The notes beneath the pieces were generated by a model. The model was not told the DNA's origin, did not search any database, and was given only the letters and a program-made list of their open reading frames with translations. Shown in pieces: positions 18,905-30,618 of a DNA stretch of 64,000 nt (position 1 is the stretch's first letter; the number at the start of each line of letters is the position of its first letter). Source of the stretch: Isosphaera sp. (GTDB lineage Bacteria; Planctomycetota; Phycisphaerae; Phycisphaerales; UBA1924); NCBI GenBank assembly GCA_013822085.1, contig PNJV01000004.1, positions 33,987-97,986 of the forward strand, read 5' to 3'. The position numbers and the translations under genes are program-made.

Positions 18905-20095
18905 TCAGGCCGCCCACACCCGAACAGCCAGGTACCAGAACGCGATCGGGCCGGCGATCAGCAGCGAATCGAGCACGTCGATCACACCCCCAAACCCGGG
19001 GACGATCCGCCCGGCGTCCTTGACGCCCGCGTCGCGCTTGAGCACGCTGGCCGACAGGTCCCCAAGCTGCCCGGCGATCGCCAGGCACACGCCCAACGCC
19101 AGCGCATCGGGCCAGCCGAGCACCCCAGCGACCCCCTGACGAGCGCCGGCCTCCGTCACGCCGGCGCCCCGGGCCATGGCCCCGCCGACCCACACCAGCC
19201 CCGCTGCCACGACGCACGAGGCAACCACGCCCCCCGCCAACCCCTCCCACGTTTTGCCGGGGCTCAGCCACGGGATCAGCTTGCGACGGCCGAAGAACGT
19301 CCCAGCGAAGTACGCCCCGATGTCGCACGCCTTGATCACCGCGATGACGCCGCCCATGACCCACGCCGAGTGCTCGGCGCGCAGGGCCATCAGGAAGCCG
19401 ATGGTCATGCCCGCGTAGACGAACGCCAGCGCCGAGCCGGCCACCGCCCCCGCCGCCCCGCGCACGTCCTGACGACGCACCGCCGCGACCATCGACCCGA
19501 ACACCACCGCCACCGCCGCGGTGGCCAGGAGCGCGCCCGCCGGCGCGGGCCCGGCCCACCCAGCGCCGCCCGCCTCTGACCGTGCGCCGATGCCGCCCCA
19601 ACCCCACACCGACCACCCGCGCGCCATCGCCGGCGACGCCGACACCCCCGCCGCAAAGACCCCCGCGATGGCCGAGACCGTCAGCGCCCTGGGCGAGGCC
19701 AGCAGCCCGACGCCGCGCATGAGCCTGGCCAGCTCCGTCCCCGCCCGGGCGCACAGGAGCACCATCACGCCCATGGTCAGCGCGCCCACCGGCACCCGCG
19801 CCCCGCCCAGCCCGGGCACCGCGACGCCGGCGATCGACTCGTCGGCCCACAGCAGGGCGGCGACCACCGCGATCATCAACGGCCCGAGCGTCAGCCGCCG
19901 GAGCATCCCCGCCCCGGCGCGCGTGCTGGGGCCGGCCACGACCGCCGGCGCCACACCCCCAACCACACGCCCCGCACCAACCACACCCCCCACACCCCCC
20001 GCACCGCCCGCGCTCACCCCAGCCACCACTTGGCGTCCCCCGCCGGCCCCACCCACCCCGCCGGCCCCTGCCACCCCGCCTGCTCCGGCAGCCAT
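18905..20095 (-). CDS. cdsA: Phosphatidate cytidylyltransferase
   Basis: IKACDIGAYFAGTFFGRRKLIPWLSPGKTWEGLAGG; GDLSASVLKRDAGVKDAGRIVPGFGGVIDVLDSLL signature; start uncertain (MLRRLTLGPL at 19907 possible). Confidence 0.93.
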   Translation of the reverse strand: MAAGAGGVAGAGGVGGAGGGRQVVAGVSAGGAGGVGGVVGAGRVVGGVAPAVVAGPSTRAGAGMLRRLTLGPLMIAVVAALLWADESIAGVAVPGLGGARVPVGALTMGVMVLLCARAGTELARLMRGVGLLASPRALTVSAIAGVFAAGVSASPAMARGWSVWGWGGIGARSEAGGAGWAGPAPAGALLATAAVAVVFGSMVAAVRRQDVRGAAGAVAGSALAFVYAGMTIGFLMALRAEHSAWVMGGVIAVIKACDIGAYFAGTFFGRRKLIPWLSPGKTWEGLAGGVVASCVVAAGLVWVGGAMARGAGVTEAGARQGVAGVLGWPDALALGVCLAIAGQLGDLSASVLKRDAGVKDAGRIVPGFGGVIDVLDSLLIAGPIAFWYLAVRVWAA

Positions 20096-20976
20096 CACGC
20101 GTGCCCCCCCTGGCCGGCGTCGGCGACCGACCCCCGGCACGTCAGGCCGCCGAAGCGTCGGTCGCGCCGCGCGTACTGGCGGATCGCCTCCCGCAGGGCC
20201 TCGGCGTCGAAGTCCGGCCAGAGCGTCTCGGTGACGTACAGCTCGGCGTACGAGAGCTGCCAGAGCAGGAAGTTGCTCACGCGCATCTCCCCGCCGGTGC
20301 GGATGAGCAGGTCCGGGTCGGGCAGGGCCGCCTCAGCGGTCTGGAGCCGCGCGGCCAGCGCAGCCTCGTCGATGGCCCCGACCTCCAGCCGACCCAGGGC
20401 CACCTCCTGGGCCAGCGCCCGCGCCGCGGCGGCGATCTCCGACCTGGAGCCGTAGTTCATCGCCAGGCACACCGTGGCCCGCTGGTGCCCCGCCGTGACC
20501 CGCTCGACGCGCTCCAGCGCCGCGCGCACCGGCGCCGGCAGCCCGGCCCGGTCGCCGATCTGCACCAGCCGCACCCGCTGGCGCACCAGCATCGCCTCGA
20601 CGGCCAGCAGGTACTCCCCCGAGAGCCCCATGAGCATCTCGACCTCGTCGGGCGGCCGCTTCCAGTTCTCGCTGGAGAACGAGTACAGCGTCAGGTGCCG
20701 CACGCCGATCTGGACCGCCTCGGTGACCACGCCGATGGCCGCCTCGGCCCCGCTGCGGTGCCCGATGGCCCGCGCCAAACCCTTCTGAGACGCCCACCGG
20801 CCGTTGCCGTCCATGATGATCGCGATGTGCCGCGGGATCCGCCCCGGGTGCACGTCGGGCAGGCGCTCCATCGGCCTGGCCTCGGGGTTGAAGGCGGCGA
20901 TGCCCTCCAGCGCGGCGCGCACCCCTCCGTCCCACGCCCGCGCCGCGCCCAGTTGCCGGTCCGCTGCTGTGCTCAC
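20095..20976 (-). CDS. uppS: Isoprenyl transferase (undecaprenyl diphosphate synthase)
   Basis: IPRHIAIIMDGNGRWASQKGLARAIGHRSGAEA; LLIRTGGEMRVSNFLLWQLSYAELYVTETLWPDFD. Confidence 0.97.
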   Translation of the reverse strand: MSTAADRQLGAARAWDGGVRAALEGIAAFNPEARPMERLPDVHPGRIPRHIAIIMDGNGRWASQKGLARAIGHRSGAEAAIGVVTEAVQIGVRHLTLYSFSSENWKRPPDEVEMLMGLSGEYLLAVEAMLVRQRVRLVQIGDRAGLPAPVRAALERVERVTAGHQRATVCLAMNYGSRSEIAAAARALAQEVALGRLEVGAIDEAALAARLQTAEAALPDPDLLIRTGGEMRVSNFLLWQLSYAELYVTETLWPDFDAEALREAIRQYARRDRRFGGLTCRGSVADAGQGGHA

Positions 20977-21025
20977 GCCAGGCTCCCGATCCCTCCGTCG
21001 CCCACGCCCCGATGCGCACGCGGGC

Positions 21026-22902
<1,877 letters not shown>

Positions 22903-22951
22903 GCACGCCTCTGCGCGCCCCGGATCAGGCCCCGCTGCGCGCCGTGGCCGC

Positions 22952-23680
22952 TCAGGCCCCGGGGCCCGACGCCGCGGCCTCGGCTGCGCCCGCGCCGGCC
23001 CCCTCCGGCGTGCCCGCCAGCGCCCGGCCCCCGCCGCTGCGCCCCAGCACCACCACCAAGATCCCCACGCCCACAAGCAGGTGCAGGTCGGCCACGTTCG
23101 AGACGTACGGCCAGACCTCCCCGCCGTTGCCCAGCGGGTCGAGCCCCCACGGGAAGCGGACCTTGGGCAGCGGGTGGATGAAGTCTCGCACGCACGCGTA
23201 CACCACCCGGTCGTAGAGGTTGCCAAGCCCCCCCGCGACGACCAGCCCAAGCCCCACGTGCGTCCAGCGGTCCCGCGGCCCCGTCCCGCGCGCAAACAGG
23301 GCCAGCGCCCCGGACACCGCCAGGGCCGTGAACGCTACGAACAGCACCCGCCGACCCGCCCCGACCCCGAAGACCGCCCCGGGGTTGAGCACCAGCGTCA
23401 GGTCCAGCAGCCCAGGCACCACGCGCACGGGCGCGTGCGTCGGCACCAGGGCCTGGATCGGAACCCCGGCGCGCTGCGCCGCCAGCACGTCCGAGCGCAG
23501 CACCGCCACCGGCGACCCGGCCACCTTGCCAAAGGCCAGCCACTTGCTGGCCAGGTCGCTGACCAGCCCCAGCAGCACCACCGCCCCCAGCAGGGCCCAG
23601 GCCGGCGCGCTGGCCCCCGCCCGCGCCCCGGCCTGCCAGCCGGACGCACCCGCTGCGCGCTCGCCGCTGGCGGGGCTCAT
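22952..23680 (-). CDS. lspA: Lipoprotein signal peptidase (signal peptidase II)
   Basis: GGLGNLYDRVVYACVRDFI and YVSNVADLHLLVGVGIL catalytic-Asp motifs. Confidence 0.93.
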   Translation of the reverse strand: MSPASGERAAGASGWQAGARAGASAPAWALLGAVVLLGLVSDLASKWLAFGKVAGSPVAVLRSDVLAAQRAGVPIQALVPTHAPVRVVPGLLDLTLVLNPGAVFGVGAGRRVLFVAFTALAVSGALALFARGTGPRDRWTHVGLGLVVAGGLGNLYDRVVYACVRDFIHPLPKVRFPWGLDPLGNGGEVWPYVSNVADLHLLVGVGILVVVLGRSGGGRALAGTPEGAGAGAAEAAASGPGA

Positions 23681-24666
23681 GCGCGGTACGACCGCCGCTC
23701 ACGCTCGCGCGCCGCCTCGATCGAGTACCGCGTCCAGGGCAGCTCGTCGAGCCGCTCCTTGCTGATCGGCTTGCCCGTCACCTCGCAGATGCCGAAGGTC
23801 CCCTTCTCGATGCGCACCAGCGCGTCGTCGATCTCCTTGATCAGGTTCCGGTCCACCTGGGCAAGGTCCAGCGAGAGCGACTGGTCGTACGTGTCCGAGC
23901 CCTGCTCGGCGATGTGCTGCGGCACCGCCGAGAGCGCCCCGGAGCCGGCCGTCAGGGCCTGGTTCTCCATGTTCTGCACGTCGCCGGCCAGCAGCACACG
24001 CTTGCGCGTGAGCAGGTCCTTGTACCGATCGAGCTCCTTCTTGGGCAGGTGGGACTTGATCTCCTGCCCGTCGCCCACGCGCGTCAGCTGCGTCACCGGC
24101 ACCGCGTTGGGGCCCGACGGGATCAGCGGCTTCCACTTCTTGCCCCCGGGCCCGAGCAGCGGGCCGCCCAGCCGCGGCATCTCGATCACCTTCTTGGGTT
24201 TGACCTTCTTGACCGGCTTGGGCGCCACCACCGTGATGCCCTTGGGCTTGGGCTTGCCCGCCTCGGTCGCGGGGGCGGCCGCGGCCTTGCTCGCCACGAC
24301 GGGCGCCTTGACCGCGGCGTCCTTGGCCGGCGCCGGCTTGGTCTGGGCCGGCTTGGTCTGGGCCGGCTTGGTCGGCTGCGGCTTTGTTGTGGTAGCCGGC
24401 TTGCTGGCCGGCGGGGCCTTGGGCTTTGCTGCGGGCTTGACGGGCTTGGCCGGGGGCTTCTTGGTGGGGGCCGACGTCGCCGCGACCGCGGGCGCCTTGA
24501 CCTTGGGCCCGCTGGGCGGGGCCGGCCTGGGAGCGCGCTTGGCCGCGGCCTGGGCGTTGGGCTTGCCGGGCTTCTTGGCGGCGGTCTTCACGGGCGAGCC
24601 GGGCCGCGCCGACCCCTTGCCGCTCCCCGACTTCTTCGCTTTGCTCTGGGCCACGCGCAGCTCCAC
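23677..24666 (-). CDS. DksA/TraR-family protein with long Ala/Lys/Pro-rich N-terminal tail and degenerate zinc finger
   Basis: IDDALVRIEKGTFGICEVTGKPISKERLDELPWTRYSIEAARERE; N-terminal PAKPVKPAAKPKAPPASKPATTTKPQPTKPAQTKPAQTKPAPAK. Confidence 0.87.
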   Translation of the reverse strand: MELRVAQSKAKKSGSGKGSARPGSPVKTAAKKPGKPNAQAAAKRAPRPAPPSGPKVKAPAVAATSAPTKKPPAKPVKPAAKPKAPPASKPATTTKPQPTKPAQTKPAQTKPAPAKDAAVKAPVVASKAAAAPATEAGKPKPKGITVVAPKPVKKVKPKKVIEMPRLGGPLLGPGGKKWKPLIPSGPNAVPVTQLTRVGDGQEIKSHLPKKELDRYKDLLTRKRVLLAGDVQNMENQALTAGSGALSAVPQHIAEQGSDTYDQSLSLDLAQVDRNLIKEIDDALVRIEKGTFGICEVTGKPISKERLDELPWTRYSIEAARERERRSYRA

Positions 24667-24871
24667 CGAGATAGTTGCTCACCGCGGGCTCGGCCCGCAC
24701 CCCCCACCCCTCCACCACCCACCACGCCCGCATCACGCCCAGCGGCAGCGTGCACACTGCGGCGTACCCGCGCCGTCGTGGGCAAGGGCCAAGCATATCC
24801 AAACCCCCACGCCGCGGCGGGCCCGGGCCGGACGCGCGCCCGAGGTCCGCCGCCCAGCCCGGCAAGCGCGC

Positions 24872-25675
24872 TCAGGGCCCCACGATCGCCGCGTAACGCG
24901 CCGAGACGGCCGCCCAATCGATCACGTTCATGAACGCGCCCAGGTAGTCGCTGCGCCGGTTCTGGTACTTGAGGTAGTAGGCGTGCTCCCACACGTCCAC
25001 GCCCAGGATCGGCTCGGAGCCCCAGAAGTACAGGTCCTGCTGCCGCTCCGAGGCCGAGACCATCAGCCGCCCGCCGGGCATCGCCCGGTGCACCACCAGC
25101 CACGCCCAGCCGTTGCCCTCGACGGCGGCCGCCGTCGCCTTGAACTGACCCTCGAACTTCTCGAACGACCCGAAGTCCCGGTCGATCGCCGACAGCAGCG
25201 GCCCGGCGGGCCGGCCACCGCCCCCGGCCGAGGGCCCGGCCAGGGTGCCCCAGAACAGCGTGTGGTTGGCGTGCCCGGCCGCGTTGAACGCCAGCTCGCG
25301 CGTCCAGTGCCGGTACAGCGCCGGCTCGATCGCCCCGTCGCGCAGCTCGCCGAGCTTCTTGAGCGCCGCGTTGAGGCCGTTGACGTACGCCTGGTGATGC
25401 CGGCCGTGGTGGAGCGTCATGGTCTGGGCGTCGATGTGCGGCTCGAGCGCCTCGGGCGCAAAGGGCAACGGCGGCAGCTCGAAGACGCCCTTCTGGGCCG
25501 AGTAGCCCAGCCGCTGGGCCCAGAAGTCGTCCACGGGCTTGCCCTGCCGCTCCTGGCCCCGGGCGCCGGCCCCGGCCAGCGCCGACGCCACCACCCCGGC
25601 GCTCATCACGCCCCCGACGCCCACCAGCCCCGCCGCCAGAGCCGCGCGCCGATCGATCCCCGCTGAGTCGTGCAT
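24872..25675 (-). CDS. Superoxide dismutase (Fe/Mn family) with Tat-like signal peptide
   Basis: HHGRHHQAYVNGLN, GHANHTLFWGTLAG, LGVDVWEHAYYLKYQNRRSDYL; N-terminal DRRAALAAGLVGVGGVMSAG. Confidence 0.94.
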   Translation of the reverse strand: MHDSAGIDRRAALAAGLVGVGGVMSAGVVASALAGAGARGQERQGKPVDDFWAQRLGYSAQKGVFELPPLPFAPEALEPHIDAQTMTLHHGRHHQAYVNGLNAALKKLGELRDGAIEPALYRHWTRELAFNAAGHANHTLFWGTLAGPSAGGGGRPAGPLLSAIDRDFGSFEKFEGQFKATAAAVEGNGWAWLVVHRAMPGGRLMVSASERQQDLYFWGSEPILGVDVWEHAYYLKYQNRRSDYLGAFMNVIDWAAVSARYAAIVGP

Positions 25676-25754
25676 GATCAACCCTCCCGTTGTGCCCCCG
25701 CCCGGCCGACAATACGCCCAACCGCTCCCACACCGGCCACCCTGCGCCACCACG

Positions 25755-26435
25755 ATGCACCCCCCGCCGAACCCCGAGCACGCCCCGCCCCTGCGCCTGG
25801 TGGCCCACACCGCCCACCTGGCCGTGATCGACAAGCCCCCCGGCCTGCTCTCGGTGCCGGGCAAGGGGCCACACAACCAGGTCTCGTGCGTCTCGCAGCT
25901 GCGCCGGCTCTTCCCCGGCGCCACCGGCCCGCTGGTCGTGCACAGGCTGGACATGGACACCTCGGGCCTGATGGTCATGGCCCTGGACGGGGCCACCCAG
26001 CGGGCCCTGTCGATCGCCTTCCAGGAGCGCCGCGTGGAGAAGCGCTACACCGCCCTGGTCCTGGGCGTGCCGCCCCGCGACCGGGGGACCATCGACGTGC
26101 CCGTCCGCACCGACTGGCCGCGCCGACCGCGCCAGATCGCCGACCCGCTCCACCGCCTCCCCGCCGTGACCCACTACTGGCTGCTCAGCGCCGAGATCGA
26201 CCGCGCACGCCTGCGCCTGCGCCCCCAGACCGGCCGCACCCACCAGCTGCGCGTGCACTGCGCCCACATCGGCCACCCGATTCTGGGCGACCCGCTCTAC
26301 AGCCCCCCCCACGCCCCAGCCCACGAGCACCCGCGCCTGATGCTCCACGCCGACCACCTGGCCTTCGACGACCCCCACACAGGCCGGCCCCTGGCGTTCG
26401 ACAGCGCGCCCCGCTTCGAGCCGGTCGTCCCCTAA
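25755..26435 (+). CDS. RluA/RluD-family 23S rRNA/tRNA pseudouridine synthase
   Basis: VVHRLDMDTSGLMVMAL, LRLRPQTGRTHQLRVHCAHIGHPILGDPLY. Confidence 0.93.
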   Translation: MHPPPNPEHAPPLRLVAHTAHLAVIDKPPGLLSVPGKGPHNQVSCVSQLRRLFPGATGPLVVHRLDMDTSGLMVMALDGATQRALSIAFQERRVEKRYTALVLGVPPRDRGTIDVPVRTDWPRRPRQIADPLHRLPAVTHYWLLSAEIDRARLRLRPQTGRTHQLRVHCAHIGHPILGDPLYSPPHAPAHEHPRLMLHADHLAFDDPHTGRPLAFDSAPRFEPVVP

Positions 26436-26503
26436 ACTCCGCCCGCAGCAGGCTCGCCGCGCGGGCCGGTCGCTGACACAGCCGCACGGAGCCCACCCTC
26501 ACC

Positions 26504-27550
26504 ATGGCATCGCTCTACACGCTGGAATTCGAGAAGCCCGTCCTGGCACTCGAACGCCAGATCGACGACCTCCAGGCCCAGCTGGCCCGGCCGACCCCCT
26601 CGCTCCCCGCCCCTGCCGCCCCCCAGGAGGCCCAGCCCTTGGCCGAGGCGCCGGCGCTCGAGCGCCGCCTGGCCGACCTGTGCGCCCAGCACGCCGCCCT
26701 CCTGGCCGAGACCTACGCCCGGCTCTCCCCCTGGGAGACCGTCCGCGTGGCCCGCCACCCCAAGCGCCCCCAGACCCGCGACTACATCGACCGCGTCTGC
26801 ACCGACTTTGCCGAGCTCCACGGCGACCGCCGCTTCGGCGACGACCCGGCGATGGTCACCGGCTTTGCCCGCGTCGGCGGGCACAAGGTCATGGTCGTGG
26901 GCCACCAGAAGGGCCGCACCACCCAGGAGAAGGTCGCCTGCCACTTCGGCTGCGCTCACCCCGAGGGATACCGCAAGGCCCTGGCCAAAATGAAGCTCGC
27001 CGAGAAGTACCGCGTCCCGGTCGTCACCTTCGTCGACACCCCCGGCGCCTACCCCGGCATCGGCGCCGAGCAGCGCGGCCAGGCCGAGGCCATCGCCGTC
27101 AACCTCCGCGAGATGTCCGCCCTGCGCACGCCCGTGCTCTCGGTCATCATCGGCGAGGGGGGCTCCGGCGGGGCCCTGGGCATCGCCGTGGCCGACCGCG
27201 TGGCCATGCTCCAGCACGCCTGGTACTCGGTCATCTCCCCCGAGGGGTGCGCAGCGATCCTCTGGAAGCACTCCAACGAGCAGACCAACAACGCCGCCGC
27301 CCAGGCCCTCCGCCTGACCGCCCAGGACAACCTCCGCCTGGGCATCGTCGACGAGGTGCTCCCCGAGCCCCTCGGCGGCGCCCACCGCGACCCCACCGCC
27401 GCCGCCGCCGCCATCCAACGCTGGATCCTGGCGACGCTCCCGGCCCTCAAGGCCGCCGACCCCGAGGCCCTCCTGGCTGCGCGCTACGACCGCTTCCGCG
27501 CCATGGGCAGGTACATCGAGAACCCCCCCGTGCCGGTGCCGGTCGCTTGA
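26504..27550 (+). CDS. accA: Acetyl-CoA carboxylase carboxyltransferase subunit alpha
   Basis: RPQTRDYIDRVCTDFAELHGDRRFGDDPAMVTGFAR...TFVDTPGAYPGIGAEQRGQAEAIAVNL. Confidence 0.97.
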   Translation: MASLYTLEFEKPVLALERQIDDLQAQLARPTPSLPAPAAPQEAQPLAEAPALERRLADLCAQHAALLAETYARLSPWETVRVARHPKRPQTRDYIDRVCTDFAELHGDRRFGDDPAMVTGFARVGGHKVMVVGHQKGRTTQEKVACHFGCAHPEGYRKALAKMKLAEKYRVPVVTFVDTPGAYPGIGAEQRGQAEAIAVNLREMSALRTPVLSVIIGEGGSGGALGIAVADRVAMLQHAWYSVISPEGCAAILWKHSNEQTNNAAAQALRLTAQDNLRLGIVDEVLPEPLGGAHRDPTAAAAAIQRWILATLPALKAADPEALLAARYDRFRAMGRYIENPPVPVPVA

Positions 27551-27614
27551 CCACACCCAGCACGCAGCGCCCAGCACGCAGCGCCCAGCACGCACGCCTC
27601 ACGCCGCGCAGCAA

Positions 27615-27686
27615 GCCACCCGCGGGACTCGAACCCGCGACCTGCGCTTTACGAAAGCGCCGCTCTACCAGCTGAGCTAGGGTGGC
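27615..27686 (-). tRNA. tRNA-Thr, anticodon CGU
   Basis: Minus strand GCCACCCTAGCTCAGCTGGTAGAGCGGCGCTTTCGTAAAGCGCAGGTCGCGGGTTCGAATCCCGCGGGTGGC folds as a cloverleaf; anticodon loop TTCGTAA. Confidence 0.95.
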
Positions 27687-27782
27687 ACGCACGCACGGAC
27701 GCGGCCGATCGCCGCCACAGGCGTGGCCAAAACCAAAGGCCGCCCGCGGCCCAAAGTCCACCGCCGACCCCGCCCGGGGGCT

Positions 27783-29246
27783 TCATTGGCTCTCAGGGGC
27801 CGGCTTCCAGCCCCGCGCCGGCGGCTCCTCGCCGGCGATCCGCATCTGCGCCCCGAGCGACCGCAGCTGATCGATCGGCCGCTGACCGATCACCACCCGC
27901 AGCGTCACCGAGCCGTTGCGGTAGGCCCGCCCGACCACACGCCCGCGCTTCTCCAGCGTGTCGACCGTGCGCGAGTCGCGCAGGTCCACCGTGATCTCCC
28001 GCTCGCGCTCCTCGCCGACGGCCATCGCCCGGATGGTCTGCCGGAGCCGGTCTATGCCCGGGTCGTCGGGCCGGTTGGCCTGCACGGCCATGGCCCCGGG
28101 CTCGCGCTGCTGCCACACGAGCAGGGAGGCGTTGTCCTTGAGCTTGTCCACCTTGTTCAGGACGATCAGCCGCGCCGGCTCGCGCCACACGCCCCCCCCA
28201 CCACCACCACCGCCGTCCCCATCCCCACCAGCACCGCCCTCGGCTGCCCCAGCCGAGCCGCCGCGCTTCTCCTCGGCCCTGCGGATCTCGCCAAAGAGCT
28301 CGGCCAGGGTCTGGTTGACCGTGCTCGCGTGCAGCTCGCACGCCGGGTCCGACACGTCCAGCACCACGATCAGCGCGTGCGCGTGCGTGGCCTCCTCCAG
28401 CGTGGCCCGGAAGGAGGCGATCAGGTGGTGCGGCAGGTCGCGCACGAACCCCACCGTGTCCGAGAGCATCGCGTTGACCCCGCCGCCAAGGTCCCACTCG
28501 CGCGTCCGCGTCACCAGCGTGGCAAAGAGCCGGTCGTCGGCGTAGGCCCCGCCCTCGGTGAGCGTGTTGAAGAGCGTGGACTTGCCCGCGTTGGTGTACC
28601 CCACCAGCCCCACCGTGAAGTGGTCCACGTTGCGCAGGGCCACCATCCGCCGCTTGCGGTCCTGGATCTGGTCGATGCGCTTCTTGAGGGCCAGCCGCCG
28701 GCTCTGGGCCAGCCGCCGGTCGATCTCCAGCTGCTGCTCGCCCGGCCCGCGCGTGCCGATCCCGGCGATGCCCCCAGAGCCGACGATCCGCTCCAGGTGG
28801 CTCCACATGGCGCGCAGCCGCGGGTACGTGTACTCCAGCTGCGCAAGCTCCACCTGCAGCTTGGCCTCCGTCGTCGTCGCCCGCGAGGCGAAGATGTCCA
28901 GGATCAGCTCCGACCGGTCGATCACCTTCCGCTCCACCGCTTCCTCGATGTTGGCGATCTGCCTCGGCGAGAGGTCGTGGTCGAAGATCACCGTGCCGGC
29001 CTCCAGCTGGGCGCACAGCGCCTTGAGCTCGGCCAGCTTGCCCGTGCCGATGTACGTCCCGGCGTTGGGGCGCTCCAGCCGCTGCTCGAGGGTGCCCACG
29101 ACGATCGCCCCGGCCTGCTCGGCCAGGGCCCGCAGCTCGCCGAAGGGGTCGCGCGCGTCGTAGACCGAGTCCGGCAGCCGCACCGCCGCCAGGACCGCCC
29201 GCTCGGACCTGACCCGGATCGCCTCGCGCTCATTCGAGACCGGCAT
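27783..29246 (-). CDS. hflX: GTPase HflX
   Basis: NAGTYIGTGKLAELK, RGPGEQQLEIDRR, VGLVGYTNAGKSTLFNTLT. Confidence 0.95.
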   Translation of the reverse strand: MPVSNEREAIRVRSERAVLAAVRLPDSVYDARDPFGELRALAEQAGAIVVGTLEQRLERPNAGTYIGTGKLAELKALCAQLEAGTVIFDHDLSPRQIANIEEAVERKVIDRSELILDIFASRATTTEAKLQVELAQLEYTYPRLRAMWSHLERIVGSGGIAGIGTRGPGEQQLEIDRRLAQSRRLALKKRIDQIQDRKRRMVALRNVDHFTVGLVGYTNAGKSTLFNTLTEGGAYADDRLFATLVTRTREWDLGGGVNAMLSDTVGFVRDLPHHLIASFRATLEEATHAHALIVVLDVSDPACELHASTVNQTLAELFGEIRRAEEKRGGSAGAAEGGAGGDGDGGGGGGGGVWREPARLIVLNKVDKLKDNASLLVWQQREPGAMAVQANRPDDPGIDRLRQTIRAMAVGEEREREITVDLRDSRTVDTLEKRGRVVGRAYRNGSVTLRVVIGQRPIDQLRSLGAQMRIAGEEPPARGWKPAPESQ

Positions 29247-29354
29247 GCCCTCAACCGTAGCGCCGCCGCTGGCTCGGCCACCGGGCTCGGCCACCGGGCT
29301 CAGGTCCGGCTCAGGTCCGCGCTGGAGGGCGCCTCCGCCCCGCGCTCGCTGCGC

Positions 29355-30618
29355 CTAGCCCCGCCGATGCCACGGGTGCGCCAGCCCGCGCGCCGCCAGC
29401 ACCACCAGCGGCCCCGCCAGCATCCACACCGAACGCCCCTCGATCGACCCCCACCAGTACATCGGGGCCGCAACCGCCACCGCCGCGATGATCGCGCCCC
29501 ACTGGCGGGCCCCCGGCGCCCGCGTGGGCCACCCGAACCGCGCCGGCACCACCGCGACGAGCACGTACGCCGGCGCCGCCAGCGCGTAGAACGACAGGAA
29601 CAGCCTGTACACCACCTCGAACGGCAGCCACCGCCCCGGGCCCTGCGCCCGCGCGGCGGCCCCCAGTGCCAGCCCGATCAGCACCGCTGCGGCCACCAGC
29701 GCGGGCCACGCCAGGCGCCCCACGCCCATCCCCCGGAGCGTCCCGCCCAGCTCCGGCGCGTGCATGACCACCTTGAGCGCCCCCTGGGCGCACAGGTACG
29801 CCACAAGCAGCGCCCCCACGAGCCCCGGCACGCCCGCCACCACCGCGCCGCCCTGGCCCTCAAGGCCCACCAAGTGCGCGTAGGCCGCCGAGAGCAGGAT
29901 CATCAGCCCGAAGACCCCCACAAAGCCCAGCGCAAAGGCGGCGTGGCTCTTGGCCGGCGACCCGACGCTCTGGCGCGCCCGGTGGAACGTCAGGTCCAGG
30001 TATGGGCACAGGGCAAAGCCCAGCACGCTCGCCGGGGCCAGCAGCAACGCCTCCCCCGCGCCCGCGCCGCGGCCCCAGAGCGTCCAGTCCGGGACCCGGA
30101 CCGGCTCGCTCTCGCCCCAGCGCCCCAGCGCAGCCGCCAGCAGCGCCGCGACCATCGACACCAGCACCGCCCCCACGCGCCACCCGCGCGCCCCGAGCAG
30201 CACGCACGCGCACACCCCGATCCCCCCCAGCGCCGCCCACGGCCTGCCCGCTGCGCCCTCCGCTGTGACGATCGCCCCGACAAAGAGCCCCTGGTACGCC
30301 AGCGTCACCAGCGTGAACGCCGCGCACGCCGGCCCGTGCGCGGCCACCACCGCCCGGCTCTGCCCCGGCGAGCGCAGCACCCACCCCATCGCCGCCGCCC
30401 CGAGCACGTTGGGCACCGCAAAGACCGCGTACCCGGCCCACCCAAAGTCGCGCAGCATCAGCGCCGGCAGGAACATCCCGATGCACCACGTCCACGAGAG
30501 CCCCAGGTACAGCGCCACGGGCCCCACGCCCGCCCCGGGCGCCAGGGCCAAGCTGGACCCCAGGGCCGGGCCGCCGACCGGCCTCGCCCCCTGACCATGT
30601 GACGGCGCGGCGCTCATG
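29355..30618 (-). CDS. Polytopic membrane protein of unknown function
   Basis: About 12 hydrophobic segments; overlaps the stop of the upstream M3 peptidase gene. Confidence 0.75.

Noticed and set aside
23081-25666. 861-aa plus-strand ORF
   Set aside because: Shadow of lspA/dksA-like/sod on the opposite strand; spans several real genes
27723-30602. 959-aa plus-strand ORF
   Set aside because: Antisense to hflX and a membrane protein gene; Arg/Pro/His-rich shadow translation
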